From contig CAYXLI010000011.1 in assembly GCA_964464925.1 (NCBI GenBank), forward strand, positions 62,001-126,000: a DNA stretch of 64,000 nt, read 5' to 3'. Source of the stretch: CAYXLI01 sp964464925. GTDB taxonomy: Bacteria > Acidobacteriota > Terriglobia > Bryobacterales > Bryobacteraceae. Every line of letters begins with the position of its first letter. Position 1 is the first letter of the stretch. Positions 8,265 to 16,968 of this stretch are shown here, in pieces. The translations under genes were made by a program, and so were the position numbers. Under the pieces are notes generated by a model, which did no database searches, was not told the DNA's origin, and saw nothing but the letters and a program-made list of their open reading frames with translations.

Positions 8265-8618
8265 CTATGCTCCTGCTGCGAAAGACTTCACGGCCGTGGC
8301 TTCATCGTCCAGCACTTCAAAGATCGTGTGCAATTTCGTGATCTGCATCAGATCCTTGATCTTCTTCTGCAGTTGGAGCAACTTCAGGGTGCCACCGGCG
8401 TTCTTCACGGTGGTACTGCAGCCCACCAACTCGCCGAGACCGGCCGAATCGATATAGGACACTCCGCCAAGGTTCAGAAGGATGTTTTTCTCGCCCTTTG
8501 CCAGCGCATCTTTTACACTGTCGCGAAGTAGTCCGGTACCTTCGCCGAGCGTAATGCGGCCGTCAAGGTCGATGATAGCCACACCGCTGGAGTGGCGCGT
8601 ATTTATGGAAAGACTCAT
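8265..8618 (-). CDS. STAS-domain anti-sigma-factor antagonist
   Basis: 117 residues, a complete STAS domain. The conserved phosphorylatable Ser is in VSYIDSAGLGEL. The start is fixed by a strong AGGAG eight bases before the ATG; a longer frame of 24 more codons has no such signal. In partner switching the unphosphorylated form binds an anti-sigma kinase and frees a sigma factor. The phosphatase directly downstream is the expected activator. The sigma factor and anti-sigma factor are not in this window. Its promoter probably lies in the divergent region shared with the S9 peptidase gene. Confidence 0.93.
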   Translation of the reverse strand: MSLSINTRHSSGVAIIDLDGRITLGEGTGLLRDSVKDALAKGEKNILLNLGGVSYIDSAGLGELVGCSTTVKNAGGTLKLLQLQKKIKDLMQITKLHTIFEVLDDEATAVKSFAAGA

Positions 8619-8661
8619 TGAGTAAACTCCTACGAAGGAAAGAGTAACTGAAATGCTGAGA

Positions 8662-8687
8662 TTGACACACGCGCTAGTAGTTGTCAA
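8662..8687. promoter_or_regulatory. Divergent promoter region with inverted TTGACA/TGTCAA
   Basis: TTGACA and its reverse complement TGTCAA lie 14 bp apart in the gap between the STAS gene and the S9 peptidase gene. Each could be the -35 box of one direction, though matching -10 boxes are weak. As an inverted repeat it could equally be an operator. Confidence 0.35.
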
Positions 8688-8719
8688 CACGATAGCTTAG
8701 GGATTAGCCTGAGAGTTTG

Positions 8720-10654
8720 ATGCGAACTCTAGGTGTCTTCATCGTAATCACCGGTTTGGCGTGGAGTCAGCCGGCTGAAACGGCCCTCCGCGAAGCCAAT
8801 TCCCTGAAAACTTTCAATATGACCGCGATCTCGGCAGATGGGCGCAAGCTCGCTTGGGCCGAGGAGATTCGTCCGCGGAACGGCGCAATATACATCACGG
8901 AACTCCCAGCATCCACTCCGCGCCGTGTCACTGCGGGTGACGGCCAGCAGAGCCTACGTGAGACATCTTTCGATTGGTCACCTGACAGTTCAAGCATTTG
9001 CTTCTTTTCGGATGCCGAAATGCGAGGCCAACCGAACCTCTATATATCGGACCTCAGTGGCGGAAAGCCCCGGCGCCTCACCGGGCTAAATGGCTTCGCT
9101 TCGAAGCCGAAGTGGAGTCCTGACGGCAAGAGGATCGCTTTCCTCTACGTGGAAAACGCCATACGAGAGGCTGGTCCTTTGGTGGCGGGCACACGTCTTG
9201 TCGGCGTCATCGAATCGAAGGTCTATGAACAAAGGATCGCAATCGCGGACGTCGCAGACGGGCACATTACACAGATTTCCCCTGCCGATATGTACGTGTA
9301 CGAGTTCGACTGGTCTCCCGATTCCAACCAACTCGCCGCGATCGCCGCTCATGGGGACGGCGATAACAACTGGTGGGTAGCGCAGCTGTACACAATCGAC
9401 GCCAAGTCGGGTCAGACGAAGCCCATCTTCCGGCCAGAACATCAAATCGCGATTCCGCGGTGGTCTCCGGACGGCAAACGAGTTGCCTTTATTCAGGGTG
9501 TCATGAGCGATGAAGGCTCAATCGGTGGGGAGATCTACATCGTTCCGGCCACCGGCGGAGCTGCGAAAAATATTACGCCCGCTATCCGCATATCGCCCTC
9601 GAGCATTTATTGGAAGCAAACCGGCAGGCTGTTGTTTACGGCTGCGGCTGGCGGCGGCATGGCCATCGGTTTCGTCGATCTGAGCACGGGTCAAAACGAG
9701 CTGCTTTGGAAGGGGGACGAAACTTTAAAGGCGACTAGGGACGCGGCGCTCTCGCTTTCGGCCGACGGGAAGACTACGGCCACAATTCGTACTTCCTACA
9801 CAATGCCTCCGGAGGTCTGGACCGGCCCTATTGGCTCCTGGACCAAGGTGACGAACGCGAACGCCGCACGCAAGCCGCTGTGGGGAGACGCCAAGAGCAT
9901 CTCATGGAAGAACGACAACTTCGACATCCAGGGCTGGCTGTTGTATCCGAAGCCGTATGATCCATCAAAGAAGTATCCGATGGTCGTCTCCATACACGGA
10001 GGTCCGGCATCGTCAAAGAAAGCTTCGTGGCCCGATCAGGACGACCTCACGGCAATGCTCACGCAGCACGGCTACTTTGTTTTCATGCCCAACCCGCGTG
10101 GCAGCTATGGCGAAGGCGAGGCCTTCACCCGGGCCAACGTAAAGGACTTCGGCCATGGCGATCTCCGTGACATTCTCGCTGGCGTTGACACTGTGCTCAA
10201 AACTGCCAACATCGACCCAAACCGCCTGGGCGTTACGGGGTGGAGCTATGGCGGCTACATGACGATGTGGACGGTTACGCAAACCAATCGGTTCAAGGCG
10301 GCTGTCGCGGGCGCGGGAATCGCCAACTGGAAGAGCTATTACGGTCAGAACAATATCGACCAGTGGATGATCCCTTACTTCGGAGCAAGCGTCTACCAGG
10401 ATCCAGCCGTCTATGCCAAAAGTTCACCGATCGAGTTCATCAATAACGTCAGGACACCGACACTCGTGATCGTGGGTGAGCGCGATTCCGAATGCCCTGC
10501 CCCTCAGAGCTTCGAATTCTGGCACGCGCTGAAGACGTTAGGAGTCAAGACCGAACTGGTGGTCTACCAGGATGAGGGCCACGCAATCATGCAGCCTGAG
10601 CACAAACTGGACCGCCTGAACCGCACCATCGCCTGGTTCAACGCGAACCTGTAA
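8720..10654 (+). CDS. Secreted S9-family (prolyl oligopeptidase) peptidase
   Basis: 644 residues. A signal peptide (MRTLGVFIVITGLAWSQP) is followed by a TolB-like beta-propeller (about 25-380) with repeats such as FDWSPDSSSICFFSD and PKWSPDGKRIAFLY. The C-terminal alpha/beta hydrolase domain carries the triad Ser509 (GWSYGGY), Asp589 (GERDSE) and His621 (DEGHA). This is the dipeptidyl-aminopeptidase/acylaminoacyl-peptidase architecture. The ATG at 8720 is preferred to a TTG three bases earlier. It probably trims peptides in the periplasm. It is transcribed divergently from the STAS operon and convergent with the CCA-enzyme gene 11 bp beyond its stop. Confidence 0.94.
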   Translation: MRTLGVFIVITGLAWSQPAETALREANSLKTFNMTAISADGRKLAWAEEIRPRNGAIYITELPASTPRRVTAGDGQQSLRETSFDWSPDSSSICFFSDAEMRGQPNLYISDLSGGKPRRLTGLNGFASKPKWSPDGKRIAFLYVENAIREAGPLVAGTRLVGVIESKVYEQRIAIADVADGHITQISPADMYVYEFDWSPDSNQLAAIAAHGDGDNNWWVAQLYTIDAKSGQTKPIFRPEHQIAIPRWSPDGKRVAFIQGVMSDEGSIGGEIYIVPATGGAAKNITPAIRISPSSIYWKQTGRLLFTAAAGGGMAIGFVDLSTGQNELLWKGDETLKATRDAALSLSADGKTTATIRTSYTMPPEVWTGPIGSWTKVTNANAARKPLWGDAKSISWKNDNFDIQGWLLYPKPYDPSKKYPMVVSIHGGPASSKKASWPDQDDLTAMLTQHGYFVFMPNPRGSYGEGEAFTRANVKDFGHGDLRDILAGVDTVLKTANIDPNRLGVTGWSYGGYMTMWTVTQTNRFKAAVAGAGIANWKSYYGQNNIDQWMIPYFGASVYQDPAVYAKSSPIEFINNVRTPTLVIVGERDSECPAPQSFEFWHALKTLGVKTELVVYQDEGHAIMQPEHKLDRLNRTIAWFNANL

Positions 10655-10665
10655 GCCGGGCGCAA

Positions 10666-11985
10666 TCAGCGCCTTTCCGAGTGTAATTGACGCACCAGTT
10701 GCACGGCTTCGTCCTTCGTATTGATACGGCCTTCCAACTGGGCGTCTTCGACAGCGTTTAGCCAGGCACTGAACTCCGGTCCGGGCTTGTAGCCTTCCGC
10801 GATCAGATCCTTGCCTGTCAGTAAAGGTGGCGGCGAAATGCGCTCGCGTCCGAATTCCTCCTGCTTCTGCCGGACGAAGAAGTAGTTATTGAGCATGCGG
10901 TGGCTGGATTCGCAATCCAGCCGGTGCAACTCCATATGTTCTTCGAAGTGTTGGAGCCGGAGGAAACGTTTGAGGGTGCTGTCTTTCATGCGCGGAGCGT
11001 CCTTGAAGCGCATATGATGATTCACCAATGCGCAAACCGCCTCAATTTCATCACGCGAGAAACGAAGGCGGCTCATAATCTGTTTCGTCATCTCGACCCC
11101 TATCTCGACATGCCCATCGAATCGGATGCGCTCCGCTACCCGGAAAGTTGGCGGCTTGCCAACATCGTGAAAGAGCACGCCAAGCGCGAGCGTAGGAGTA
11201 GGGTCCCTCAGCCCCTCCAGCATGAGCAAGGTGTGCGTCCAGACATCTCCTTCGGGATGAAATTCCGGCGGCTGTTGGACGCCCTTCATGGCTGCAATAT
11301 CAGGCAGAATCTGCCGCAGCAAGTGCGTGCGGTCGAGGAGTTCAAAACCCCTCCTTGCCCCGCCTTCGGTGAGGATACGCACAATCTCATCGCGGATGCG
11401 TTCCGCGGAGACGGTTTGGATGAGGGGAGCCAGCCGGACAATCGCGCTTTCCGTCTCGCTGTCGAGTTCAAACCCGAGGCGCGCCGCAAAACGAACAGCA
11501 CGGAGCAGGCGCAGATGGTCTTCACGGAATCGCTGCTCCGCATCCCCGATAGCCCGGATGATGCCAGTCTCCAGATCGTCTCGGCCACCGACAAAATCTA
11601 ATACCTGATCCGTCGATGGGTCGAGCAGTAGAGCATTGACAGTAAAATCGCGCCGGAGGACATCTTGCCTGGGATCGGTTTCAAACACGACGTGACCGGG
11701 ATGGCGGCCGTCTCTGTAATCGTGATCGCTGCGGAACGTTGCCACTTCCACTTCGGCGGCATCGCGCCTGACCAGGATCACTCCGAAATGAGCACCTACC
11801 AGACGCGCGTCCGGAAACAAGTGAATCAGATTTTCCGGGCGCGCGTCGGTGGCGACATCGTAGTCCTTCGGCGGAACTCCGAGCAGCAGGTCCCGCACGC
11901 ATCCTCCGACCAAATAGCCCTGGTAGCCGTGAAGACGAAGCGTTGAGACAATGTCGCGTGCGAGTTGTCCCGCCGTGATGCCCAT
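10666..11985 (-). CDS. cca: CCA tRNA nucleotidyltransferase / poly(A)-polymerase family with HD domain
   Basis: 439 residues. The nucleotidyltransferase head has GGCVRDLLLG and the metal-binding pair Asp41/Asp43 (KDYDVAT). The RNA- and nucleotide-binding motifs RRDFTVNALL and EDHLRLLRAVRFAARLGF follow. An HD phosphohydrolase domain (LFHDVGKP, His273/Asp274) lies in the second half. It adds or repairs the 3' CCA of tRNAs; in bacteria with two class II enzymes one adds only CC or A, which cannot be decided here. It is 30 bp downstream of the cupin gene on the same strand, so it may be transcribed from further up. Confidence 0.93.
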   Translation of the reverse strand: MGITAGQLARDIVSTLRLHGYQGYLVGGCVRDLLLGVPPKDYDVATDARPENLIHLFPDARLVGAHFGVILVRRDAAEVEVATFRSDHDYRDGRHPGHVVFETDPRQDVLRRDFTVNALLLDPSTDQVLDFVGGRDDLETGIIRAIGDAEQRFREDHLRLLRAVRFAARLGFELDSETESAIVRLAPLIQTVSAERIRDEIVRILTEGGARRGFELLDRTHLLRQILPDIAAMKGVQQPPEFHPEGDVWTHTLLMLEGLRDPTPTLALGVLFHDVGKPPTFRVAERIRFDGHVEIGVEMTKQIMSRLRFSRDEIEAVCALVNHHMRFKDAPRMKDSTLKRFLRLQHFEEHMELHRLDCESSHRMLNNYFFVRQKQEEFGRERISPPPLLTGKDLIAEGYKPGPEFSAWLNAVEDAQLEGRINTKDEAVQLVRQLHSERR

Positions 11986-12015
11986 GCTGGTTGGACCTTG
12001 CGGCCCGTGTCGGCG

Positions 12016-12474
12016 TTACTTGTTCACTTTGATCACAAAGTACGTGAACTGCTTCCCTTTGGCCACCAACAGGCGGTGCGGGGTATTTGCCGGAATGTAG
12101 ACAATATCGCCCGCCGACAATTGCTTCTGTTCCGCACCTTTGATCGACGGCCCCCGGACTTCGTGCTGGTCTGTTTTCTTCGGATCTACGACGCTACCGC
12201 CCAACTCCAGTGTCGCTTCGCCGCTTTCGACCACGAAGAAATCGTCCTTGGTCTCATGCAACTCGGCCACTCCGTCCGCTTCGCGGTGAGAAATCTGCGC
12301 TGTTGCGTTGGAGCCCAATTTGCCGAAGCCTTCCGATGCGATCTTTTGCGCATCGACCTTGGGCGACAGTTTCTTTTCGGACCCCTTCAATTCCGATGCC
12401 TTCCAGACGCGTGCGCCGTCGGCGGCGAGCGCGAGGGATGCAGTAAGAGAAAGTCCAATCAGGATTCGAGTCAT
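12016..12474 (-). CDS. Exported single-domain cupin
   Basis: 152 residues. A signal peptide (MTRILIGLSLTASLALA) is followed by a small cupin barrel. The cupin motifs are partial: ELHETKDDFFVVESGEATL (motif 1-like) and AGDIVYIPANTPH (motif 2). Two His and a Glu suggest a metal site, but the classic HxH is reduced. Role unknown; periplasmic cupins of this type are sugar- or metabolite-binding or isomerase-like. An AGGA ribosome-binding site sits five bases before the ATG. The gap to the upstream GH172 gene is eight bases, so the two are surely cotranscribed. Confidence 0.85.
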   Translation of the reverse strand: MTRILIGLSLTASLALAADGARVWKASELKGSEKKLSPKVDAQKIASEGFGKLGSNATAQISHREADGVAELHETKDDFFVVESGEATLELGGSVVDPKKTDQHEVRGPSIKGAEQKQLSAGDIVYIPANTPHRLLVAKGKQFTYFVIKVNK

Positions 12475-12482
12475 GTCTTGTC

Positions 12483-13601
12483 CTATGCGGGTAATTTCAG
12501 CCGCGGAATGCGCTGATCAACTGCCGGCAGCGCCGGGATCGCTTCGGCTGGTTTGTCCTGGTACCAATAGCAGACCGAGTAGTAGTTGTCGGCGCGATCG
12601 TTCGCGTGTCCGTGTTCGCTGGTGTGCTTCATGTAACGCTGAAACGTCACAGGATTATCGCCGTGCCAGCGGTACAGGCAGTAACGGCCGCCCGTGCGTT
12701 CGGGCTGCGTGATGATCGGCGCTCCATAATAGTGATGCGCGAACGGCTGTGCGCCATTCCGGCCGCCGAAATTCCAACTCCCCAGAAAATAGTCCTCCAT
12801 GCCGGTGCCGATGATCAGTGGCTTGGATTCTTCATCGATGAAGATCATGTCGTCGCCTTCTCCCATCCAGCCTTCCGCATTGATCTGAACACCAAGGGTT
12901 ACCCCCATCAAATGGCCGCGCCCGTGCGCCTCGCCATACACATAATTCAGCTTTCCCGTAGGATTCAGCTTAGCGTCCTCGCCCTTGGTGGCGATGTTCG
13001 GTGTAGCCTGACGGTATTGCGCATGGAAATAGAGCGCATCGTTAGGCACCGTCGCGTTGGCGTAATCGATGTTCGAATAAAACGCATTCACGTTCTGCTT
13101 GCCTTCGTTGGTGACCGTAAACCGCGCAGATTTCTTGTACGGCATCGCGAAGTAGCAGTTCAACGACTTCCCAGGCGAGCACGCCAGATAGGCTGACTCA
13201 TAAATCTGATAGTCGCCCAGATTCAAGCCGAAAAAGTCACCGATCGGCGTTTCTATGCTCGGTTGGGAGGAGCCATCCCAGTACGCGCGCAGGATAATCT
13301 CCTTCAGGTGCATGGTGCCGGGTGCGGCAATGGTGAACCAGATGTGCGTGATGACGCCAGGTTCCTGCGAATTGAAGATCTCTTTCGTCTCTCCGGCGGG
13401 CACATTCCAAAAGTCATGATTGCCGCCCGTAGGATCATGGCTCGATTGTTTGAGCGAGCGGTAATTCTGCGCACGAGCATAGCGCGGAAGTGGGTATTCC
13501 CCGCCCGGCTTGGCCTGTGCCTGCAGCGCACCGGCTGCGCCCGGCAAACCTGCTATGGCGAGGCTTCGGCGAAGAAACGAACGGCGACCTGGAGTATTCA
13601 T
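12483..13601 (-). CDS. DUF2961 / GH172-like glycoside hydrolase, Tat-exported
   Basis: 372 residues. The N-terminus has a twin-arginine signal (RRSFLRRSLAIAG). The body matches the DUF2961 family: SHDPTGGNHDFWNVPAGE, GVITHIWFTI, IETPIGDFFGL and GTGMEDYFLGSWNFGG are typical conserved blocks. Members classified as GH172 act on fructose dianhydrides or D-arabinofuranosides, often as oligomers; the substrate here is not inferable. A TAGGAG site precedes the ATG. Upstream is a carboxypeptidase-regulatory-like secreted protein and downstream a cupin, so the unit probably handles extracytoplasmic carbohydrate. Confidence 0.88.
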   Translation of the reverse strand: MNTPGRRSFLRRSLAIAGLPGAAGALQAQAKPGGEYPLPRYARAQNYRSLKQSSHDPTGGNHDFWNVPAGETKEIFNSQEPGVITHIWFTIAAPGTMHLKEIILRAYWDGSSQPSIETPIGDFFGLNLGDYQIYESAYLACSPGKSLNCYFAMPYKKSARFTVTNEGKQNVNAFYSNIDYANATVPNDALYFHAQYRQATPNIATKGEDAKLNPTGKLNYVYGEAHGRGHLMGVTLGVQINAEGWMGEGDDMIFIDEESKPLIIGTGMEDYFLGSWNFGGRNGAQPFAHHYYGAPIITQPERTGGRYCLYRWHGDNPVTFQRYMKHTSEHGHANDRADNYYSVCYWYQDKPAEAIPALPAVDQRIPRLKLPA

Positions 13602-13641
13602 CAGTGGGCTCCTAGAACAGGTAGTGTATCAATGTGCCCCT

Positions 13642-15306
13642 TCAATTCGAAGCAAGATGCAAAAGTTTCAGTTCTTTGTTCTCCTGAGCGCCTTCAGAGA
13701 GCAGCAGAGCTACGCCGCCGTCTTCAAACGGCTTCAGGAACTCAGGATCCTGCCAGCTTCCGAAATCGAGACTCTCCCACGCGAACAGCTTATAACGGCC
13801 GGGCGGAATTCCTTTCAATGCAAAGCGGCCGTCCTGATCGGTGCTGCCGGTCTTATAGAGGTAGGTCTTCTCGCGGTCATCGGGGATCAGGGCCACTGTC
13901 GCGCCAGGCGCGGGCTTGTCTCTTTCCGCATTCACGACGCCTTGCACCTGGGCGGCGCGTGAACTCAGCGTGATGGTGATTTCTGACGGTACCGCTGCCG
14001 TAAGGTCAATAATCGGTTCGCTAACTTCAGTGTTCCCGATGCGCGCAGCTTTCACGTAATAGTTGTCCGAAGGCGGATAGAAACCGATGCGATAACGTTC
14101 AGGGGCGATATTTCTCACTTCGAAAGCGCCATCTTCCTTGATGAGGGCTGAGTTGCTTCCGAACATCGGACCGCCATCCATCGGTTGGAGCGAAAGCCGT
14201 AATCCGGTGCCCTTCAGATCACCCAGATCCTGACGTCCCTCCACCTGTAAGATTCCGGCAACGATTGTTGGAGGACCGAATGCGAGTTGAACATTCTCTA
14301 CATTTTGCGTGGTCACATCGACCATCGCGGAAGCAATCAACCGGTCTTGTCCGCCCGTAGGGCTCAGCGCAGTGATCGAATAGCGGCCGGGCAGGACCCC
14401 GCGAAACGTGAAGCGGCCTTGGCCATCGACCACGGTATTCTTCATCCCCTCATAGCTGACTGGGCCGCCATCGCGTGCCATCAGCATGACACTCGTGGGA
14501 TAAGCTCGTCCCGTCCCGGCGACCGTGCCTGAGACCCGCGGAAGTTTCATGCGGGTTAGGCGCAAATCGATTCCGCTCACCTCGTGCCCAGCGGGTACGT
14601 CGACCTGCAAGGCGTTCTGGGCCGAGGTCGTTGCCGGGTAGAAGACCGGAGCATAGTCGCCGTCAGTGTCGCTCCGTATTTCCGTGGCGGGATAGAATGT
14701 CGTCTCCCTGTACAACGCCGAGATGTAATAGCGGCCCGGAGGAACACCGAACATGCGATATTCGCCTTTGTCGTTGGTGCTCGAGCCACTTGCCGTCATC
14801 AAGGAACGGCGGCCGTTCTGATACATCATTCGCATTGCCCTGACTTGTACGTTCGGGATCGGCTCACCGTCTTCATCCACGACACGCCCAATGACGACGC
14901 CCTGCGCAGTGAGAGGCACATCAATGTTTTTCATGGTGGCGCGCGCACTGAGATTCAGGACTGTCCCTGACGCCATTCGTCCGCCGCCCTTTACGCCATA
15001 CGATGTTGTGACAAACCCGTTCTTCTGGACGGTGAGCACATACTTGCCGGGATCAATGTTGGTGATCGCGTAGTGACCCTCTGAATTTGTCCTGGCGGAA
15101 TAGGAAGCCGGGGCGAAGGTCGACGGCTCCGACCCCCGCAGAAGCACACTGGCTTTCCCGAGCGGCCCCCCAGTCGCGCCGTTCAAAATCGTGCCTTCCA
15201 CAGAACACTTGTCTTCCGGCTTCACCTCAGGCGGCGGAGGCTGCTGTTGCACATTCTGGGCAAATGCGCTGGCAGTCCACAAAAACACCAGGAATATCGC
15301 GCGCAC
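13642..15306 (-). CDS. Secreted carboxypeptidase-regulatory-like (CarboxypepD_reg/Ig-like) protein
   Basis: 554 residues from a GTG start. I chose this start because AAGGAG lies six bases before it and the translation begins straight into a signal peptide (VRAIFLVFLWTASAFAQ); an ATG 12 codons upstream has no such site. Several transthyretin-like repeats follow: SVEGTILNGATGGPLGKASV, GVVIGRVVDEDGEPIPNVQV, RVSGTVAGTGRA and AQVQGVVNAERDKPAPGATV. No catalytic or TonB-barrel part is present, so this is a modular binding or scaffold protein of the kind abundant in Solibacter-like genomes. It may be anchored or secreted and lies upstream of the GH172-like gene. Confidence 0.85.
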   Translation of the reverse strand: MRAIFLVFLWTASAFAQNVQQQPPPPEVKPEDKCSVEGTILNGATGGPLGKASVLLRGSEPSTFAPASYSARTNSEGHYAITNIDPGKYVLTVQKNGFVTTSYGVKGGGRMASGTVLNLSARATMKNIDVPLTAQGVVIGRVVDEDGEPIPNVQVRAMRMMYQNGRRSLMTASGSSTNDKGEYRMFGVPPGRYYISALYRETTFYPATEIRSDTDGDYAPVFYPATTSAQNALQVDVPAGHEVSGIDLRLTRMKLPRVSGTVAGTGRAYPTSVMLMARDGGPVSYEGMKNTVVDGQGRFTFRGVLPGRYSITALSPTGGQDRLIASAMVDVTTQNVENVQLAFGPPTIVAGILQVEGRQDLGDLKGTGLRLSLQPMDGGPMFGSNSALIKEDGAFEVRNIAPERYRIGFYPPSDNYYVKAARIGNTEVSEPIIDLTAAVPSEITITLSSRAAQVQGVVNAERDKPAPGATVALIPDDREKTYLYKTGSTDQDGRFALKGIPPGRYKLFAWESLDFGSWQDPEFLKPFEDGGVALLLSEGAQENKELKLLHLASN

Positions 15307-15362
15307 GAGATTCTCCTTCGATGCAAACCATAGCATAAACAAGGGAATGTAGTCCGGTGCAG

Positions 15363-16925
15363 TTAAAGTTTGGGGCCCGGCGGTTTTGGTAGCTGGAAGT
15401 GAAACGTTGCACCTTGGCCCTCGGCCGACTCAGCCCAGATGCGGCCTCCGTAACGCACTAGAATTCGCTTGCAGATGGCAAGGCCAATGCCGGTGCCCGG
15501 ATGCGTTCCCTTCTGCAGCCGTTTGAACAAATCGAAAATCTGTTCAGCATATTGCGGATCGAAGCCGATTCCGTTATCGCTGATCGAGACGACGCAAGAC
15601 TCGCTGGCGTCGCTTACTTTCACGCTTACAGACGGAGGCGTGTCCGGCTTGCTGTACTTGAGCGCGTTGGCGAGCAGATTCTGGAACACCTGCGCCATTT
15701 GCGCCTCGTCGCCGACAGCGATCGGTAGACGCTCGCGATGGATCGCCGCTCCCGTCTCATTCACACGAAGACGAACATTCTCGATCGCCCGGTCAAGGGC
15801 TCGATCGAGATCGCATTGGATTGGTCCGTTTGAGTCATGGATCACGCGCGAGTACGAGAGCAGATCACGAATCAGGTTCTGCATGCGCTCCACACCCCCG
15901 CGAATCTGCTCCTCGCACATTGCGATCGTCTCGGCCGCATTCTCGCTGGAACGGCGCAGTAGCATCTGCGCAAAACTCGAGACCGTTCTTAGCGGTTCCT
16001 GCAGGTCGTGGCTGGCAACATACGCAAATTCTTCCAACTCGCGGTTCGAACGGCGTAGCGCCTCTTCGGCTTGCCGGCGTTCTGTAGTGTCGATGGCCGC
16101 CCCGATGAGCCGAACTGGATTGCCTACGGTGTCGAAGACGACCCGTCCTACCGAATGCAGCCAACGCATCGCGACGGCCGCAGTGATGCGGTATTCAACG
16201 TCGCACTCGCTCCTGCTACTAATCGCATTCTGAAGGACACTGCGCAGATGTTCCCGGTCGTCCGGATGCACGATCTGCATGAAGTGCTCTACCTTATCTC
16301 CAAAACAGCCGTGAGGAAGACGGAGCAACTCGTACACACGATCAGACCAGATGACATGGCCGGTGCCGATGTCTAAATCAAAAAGTGCTATGTGTCCGGC
16401 TTCCAGTGCGAGCCGCTGGCGCTCCTCGCTTTCCTGCAAAGCTCGCTCGTGGCGTTTTTGTTCAGTGATATCGGCATAAAGAGACAGAATCCCCTCGATC
16501 TGCCCCGCCGGGTTCTTTAACGGAGCGGTGGAGACACTGAGTTCGACCGGCGTGCCGTCTTTTCGCAATCGAATGATCTCGAGACGGGTAAAGTATTGCC
16601 CGCTTAGATCGCGCTCGCGCATCGCTTCATGCTCCCGCTGCTTCTCTGGCGGGATGAAAGGGAGTGCTCCTCCCAGAACCTCGGTGGCGGTCCAGCCGAA
16701 CAGATCCTCCGCCGCGCAGTTCCATGAAGTGATCACGCCATTCAAATCAAATGTGACAATTGGCAGCGGTGACGACTGCAGGAGCGTCTGAAGCTCGGAA
16801 TCCACGGAACTGCGGAGCCGGGCCTCTAATTCAGCCACGCGCCGACGCAACTGCTCCAGCTCCCGGGTTAATTGCTGCTCCAACGACTGCGGCATGGCCC
16901 GATATCGAATGAGCATACCGCACAT
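15363..16925 (-). CDS. PAS-domain sensor histidine kinase, cytoplasmic
   Basis: 520 residues. An N-terminal coiled coil (about 12-42) is followed by two PAS/PAC modules (about 45-155 and 170-285), then HisKA with the phospho-acceptor His306 (VASHDLQEPLRT) and HATPase_c (NLLANALKYS, DNGIGFD, GTGIGLAICKRI). This is the bacteriophytochrome-like kinase group without a GAF chromophore domain. There is no membrane segment, so it senses a cytoplasmic cue such as redox, a ligand or light. Alternative ATGs at 16916 and 16895 exist and none has a good ribosome-binding site. No response regulator is adjacent. It starts 36 bp downstream of the redoxin gene. Confidence 0.92.
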   Translation of the reverse strand: MCGMLIRYRAMPQSLEQQLTRELEQLRRRVAELEARLRSSVDSELQTLLQSSPLPIVTFDLNGVITSWNCAAEDLFGWTATEVLGGALPFIPPEKQREHEAMRERDLSGQYFTRLEIIRLRKDGTPVELSVSTAPLKNPAGQIEGILSLYADITEQKRHERALQESEERQRLALEAGHIALFDLDIGTGHVIWSDRVYELLRLPHGCFGDKVEHFMQIVHPDDREHLRSVLQNAISSRSECDVEYRITAAVAMRWLHSVGRVVFDTVGNPVRLIGAAIDTTERRQAEEALRRSNRELEEFAYVASHDLQEPLRTVSSFAQMLLRRSSENAAETIAMCEEQIRGGVERMQNLIRDLLSYSRVIHDSNGPIQCDLDRALDRAIENVRLRVNETGAAIHRERLPIAVGDEAQMAQVFQNLLANALKYSKPDTPPSVSVKVSDASESCVVSISDNGIGFDPQYAEQIFDLFKRLQKGTHPGTGIGLAICKRILVRYGGRIWAESAEGQGATFHFQLPKPPGPKL

Positions 16926-16932
16926 GTATGAC

Positions 16933-16968
16933 GTTGTACTACCCGAGTCGTTAACCGACTGTTACAAC
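16933..16968. repeat. Nested inverted repeat between redoxin and kinase genes
   Basis: AGTCG/CGACT arms around TTAAC lie inside an outer GTTGTA/TACAAC pair that covers the redoxin stop codon. No run of T follows, so it is not a classic terminator. It may reduce read-through or bind a regulator. Confidence 0.35.
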
